Positions 1 through 8,468 of a DNA stretch of 8,468 nt are shown here, one piece after another. The DNA is from Chloroflexota bacterium (lineage in GTDB: Bacteria > Chloroflexota > Limnocylindria > Limnocylindrales > CSP1-4). The notes beneath the pieces were generated by a model. It did no database searches, was not told the origin of the DNA, and saw nothing but the letters and a program-made list of their open reading frames with translations. The DNA lies in the NCBI GenBank assembly GCA_021790715.1, contig JAJYGK010000017.1, positions 1 to 8,468 of the forward strand, written 5' to 3'. The translations under genes and the position numbers were made by a program. Position 1 is the first letter of the stretch. Every line of letters begins with the position of its first letter.

Positions 1-4443
<4,443 letters not shown>

Positions 4444-4445
4444 CG

Positions 4446-4454
4446 TTCTCCTCC
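4446..4454 (-). promoter_or_regulatory. rpoC ribosome binding site
   Basis: On the coding strand the sequence reads GGAGGAGAACG followed by ATG. The GGAGG core lies 6 nt, and the overlapping AGGAG 4 nt, upstream of the start codon. This fixes the rpoC start at 4443. The upstream side of the site touches a 9-bp hairpin (4455-4480), which could affect ribosome access. Confidence 0.85.
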
Positions 4455-4480
4455 GCGCCTCGGGGTGCCTTCCGAGACGC
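4455..4480 (-). other. RNA hairpin abutting the rpoC Shine-Dalgarno
   Basis: On the coding strand GCGTCTCGG (4480-4472) pairs with CCGAGGCGC (4463-4455) around the 8-nt loop AAGGCACC. The stem has 9 bp, one of them a U-G wobble. That wobble exists only in RNA of the coding strand; the opposite strand would have a C-A mismatch there. The stem ends exactly where the GGAGGAG ribosome binding site begins. A role in rpoC translation or mRNA stability is inference. GC-rich DNA forms chance hairpins readily. Confidence 0.5.
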
Positions 4481-4499
4481 GATCCGGGACCGTCGGCGG

Positions 4500-4533
4500 G
4501 CGGCGCCGCCCCCGGCCGAAGAGCCGGCGCCGC
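4500..4533 (-). other. GC-rich inverted repeat in the rpoB-rpoC spacer
   Basis: GCGGCGCC (4533-4526 on the coding strand) is complementary to GGCGCCGC (4507-4500), an 8-bp stem with an 18-nt loop. An alternative fold uses an inner 5-bp stem CCGGC/GCCGG (4527-4523 with 4516-4512) around a UCUUCG loop, plus a 6-bp outer stem. It begins 18 nt after the rpoB stop. No U-run follows, so it is not a classical intrinsic terminator. A processing or stability element is possible but unproven. Confidence 0.4.
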
Positions 4534-4551
4534 GTGGTGTGCGTGTCTGGA

Positions 4552-8046
<3,495 letters not shown>

Positions 8047-8052
8047 GAACCA

Positions 8053-8058
8053 CTCCTT
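8053..8058 (-). promoter_or_regulatory. rpoB ribosome binding site
   Basis: AAGGAG on the coding strand, separated by 6 nt (TGGTTC) from the ATG at 8046, supports that start. GGAG can pair with CUCC just upstream (8062-8065) in a small hairpin with a GUCAA loop, so the site may be partly masked. That pairing is weak. Confidence 0.85.
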
Positions 8059-8096
8059 GACGGAGGTCGAGGGAGAAGACGAGGGGGGCCGCGCTC

Positions 8097-8132
8097 ACAG
8101 ACCGGACAGAATACCACGCTGTCCGGATCTGT
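8097..8132. repeat. 13-bp imperfect inverted repeat over the rpoB promoter
   Basis: The plus strand reads ACAGACCGGACAG (8097-8109), a 9-nt spacer, then CTGTCCGG (8119-8126), one unpaired A (8127) and TCTGT (8128-8132). The arms give 8 bp plus 5 bp with a single bulge. It covers the promoter spacer and -10 box and reaches the expected transcription start, the usual place for a repressor operator. In a transcript reading through from rplL it would instead form a stable hairpin. No U-run follows on the coding strand, so a terminator is unlikely. Function is unknown. Confidence 0.6.
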
Positions 8133-8135
8133 CAA
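8108..8135 (-). promoter_or_regulatory. Candidate sigma-A promoter for rpoBC
   Basis: On the minus strand TTGACA (8135-8130), a perfect -35 consensus, is followed by a 16-nt spacer and TATTCT (8113-8108). The -10 keeps the key T, A and final T, and is preceded by TGG, fitting the TGn extended -10. Transcription should start near 8102-8100, giving a leader of about 55 nt before rpoB. The local drop in GC content within a very GC-rich window supports a real promoter. It would let rpoB-rpoC be expressed independently of the upstream ribosomal genes. Motif match only. Confidence 0.6.
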
Positions 8136-8169
8136 ACGCCGATTGCGGAATCCCCCTGGTCCGGGCGAC

Positions 8170-8196
8170 GGGAGCGTGGCCCCGGGCCGCGCTCCC
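8170..8196 (-). other. GC-rich hairpin in the rplL-rpoB spacer (third from rplL)
   Basis: On the coding strand GGGAGCG (8196-8190) pairs with CGCTCCC (8176-8170). After one C-A mismatch, GGCC (8188-8185) pairs with GGCC (8181-8178) around a CGG triloop. That makes 11 bp with one mismatch. The following sequence (GTCGCCCGG) has no U-run, so it does not look like a standard intrinsic terminator. Partial termination, RNase cleavage or mRNA protection are possible roles. Confidence 0.5.
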
Positions 8197-8203
8197 GCAC
8201 CCC

Positions 8204-8221
8204 GCCCGCCCCACGGCGGGC
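8204..8221 (-). other. 7-bp hairpin in the rplL-rpoB spacer (second from rplL)
   Basis: GCCCGCC (8221-8215 on the coding strand) pairs with GGCGGGC (8210-8204) around a GUGG loop. It abuts the preceding hairpin with no nucleotide between them, so the two could stack coaxially. No U-run follows. Confidence 0.45.
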
Positions 8222-8243
8222 CCGGCTGCCCGAAGGCGGCCGG
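8222..8243 (-). other. UUCG-capped hairpin directly after the rplL stop codon
   Basis: On the coding strand CCGGC (8243-8239) pairs with GCCGG (8226-8222), then a C-A mismatch, then GCC (8237-8235) with GGC (8230-8228) around a UUCG tetraloop closed by C-G, the especially stable tetraloop class. The hairpin starts at the first nucleotide after the rplL TAG. It is a plausible 3'-end stabiliser or pause element. A U-run is absent, so full termination is not expected. Confidence 0.5.
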
Positions 8244-8468
8244 CTACTTGATGTCGACCGTGGCACCCTGCTCCGAGAGGGCGGCCTTGATCTTCTCGGC
8301 CTCCTCGCGCGAGACGGCCTCCTTGACCGGCTTCGGGGCGCCATCCACGAGATCCTTGGCCTCCTTGAGGCCCAGGCCGGTGAGCTCGCGGACGACCTTG
8401 ATCACGGGGATCTTGTTCGGCCCGACGGCGCTCAGGATCGCCGTGAACTCGGTCTGCTCCTCCTCCGG
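8244..8468 (-). CDS. rplL: Large ribosomal subunit protein L7/L12, C-terminal part (5' end beyond window)
   Basis: L7/L12 forms the flexible stalk of the 50S subunit. Its C-terminal domain contacts the translation GTPases (EF-Tu, EF-G, IF2, RF3). The 74 visible residues start inside the acidic hinge (PEEEQTEF) and cover essentially the whole C-terminal domain. They include the conserved stretch from NKIPVIKVVRELTG to GLGLKEAKDLV, whose Lys and Arg residues form the factor-binding face, and the family-typical end GATVDIK with a TAG stop. About 50 N-terminal residues, which dimerise and anchor to L10, lie off the right edge. Its place just upstream of rpoB is the standard bacterial order, and it is probably cotranscribed, with the promoter further upstream. 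Confidence 0.98.
   Translation of the reverse strand, partial: PEEEQTEFTAILSAVGPNKIPVIKVVRELTGLGLKEAKDLVDGAPKPVKEAVSREEAEKIKAALSEQGATVDIK

Noticed and set aside
8059..8089. Pyrimidine-rich tract in the rpoB leader as a Rho-loading or protein-binding site
   Set aside because: The tract is real on the coding strand but short, and it lies just before a functional start codon. Nothing specific supports a function.
8170..8243. Classical intrinsic terminator after rplL
   Set aside because: Stems are strong but no U-run follows any of them, so I list them as hairpins rather than terminators.

Overview
The window covers the rplL-rpoB-rpoC segment of the ribosomal-protein/RNA-polymerase operon, all read from the minus strand. 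It holds the 3' end of rplL (ribosomal protein L7/L12), a complete rpoB (RNA polymerase beta subunit, 1164 aa), and nearly all of rpoC (beta' subunit, 1481 codons with no stop before the left edge). The DNA is strongly GC-rich, which is why long spurious reading frames run antiparallel to and across the real genes. I see no mobile element, CRISPR array, tRNA, rRNA or accessory gene. This is core housekeeping DNA, and I found no undescribed multi-gene system.

Organism: the wording of both subunits looks most like a GC-rich member of Chloroflexota. Examples are the beta' start MLEVNNFNAIRISLASPEQ, the block KKAIKRLRLIEAFRRSG, and the extra barrel-sandwich segment after the beta' trigger loop. 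This is remembered family resemblance, not a search. A deep-branching actinobacterium such as Thermoleophilia is the main alternative.

Layout, in direction of transcription (right to left). The rplL C-terminal domain occupies 8468-8244. A 197-bp spacer (8243-8047) follows. It holds three closely spaced GC-rich hairpins, then a candidate sigma-A promoter with a perfect TTGACA -35 box and an extended -10, overlapped by a 13-bp imperfect inverted repeat, and then the rpoB ribosome binding site. rpoB runs from 8046 to 4552. A 108-bp spacer (4551-4444) holds two hairpins, the second directly against the rpoC Shine-Dalgarno sequence. rpoC runs from 4443 off the left edge. No gene-free stretch exceeds 300 bp.

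How the parts work together: L7/L12 is the ribosomal stalk protein that recruits translation GTPases. Beta and beta' together form the catalytic core of RNA polymerase. Joint transcription ties ribosome and polymerase synthesis, while the structured spacers and the internal promoter offer places where polymerase genes could be set at a different level from the ribosomal genes. The points most worth a second look are a Ser in place of the usual His in the rifampicin pocket of beta, the promoter/palindrome overlap, the hairpin cluster after rplL, and a large coiled-coil insertion near the N terminus of beta'.
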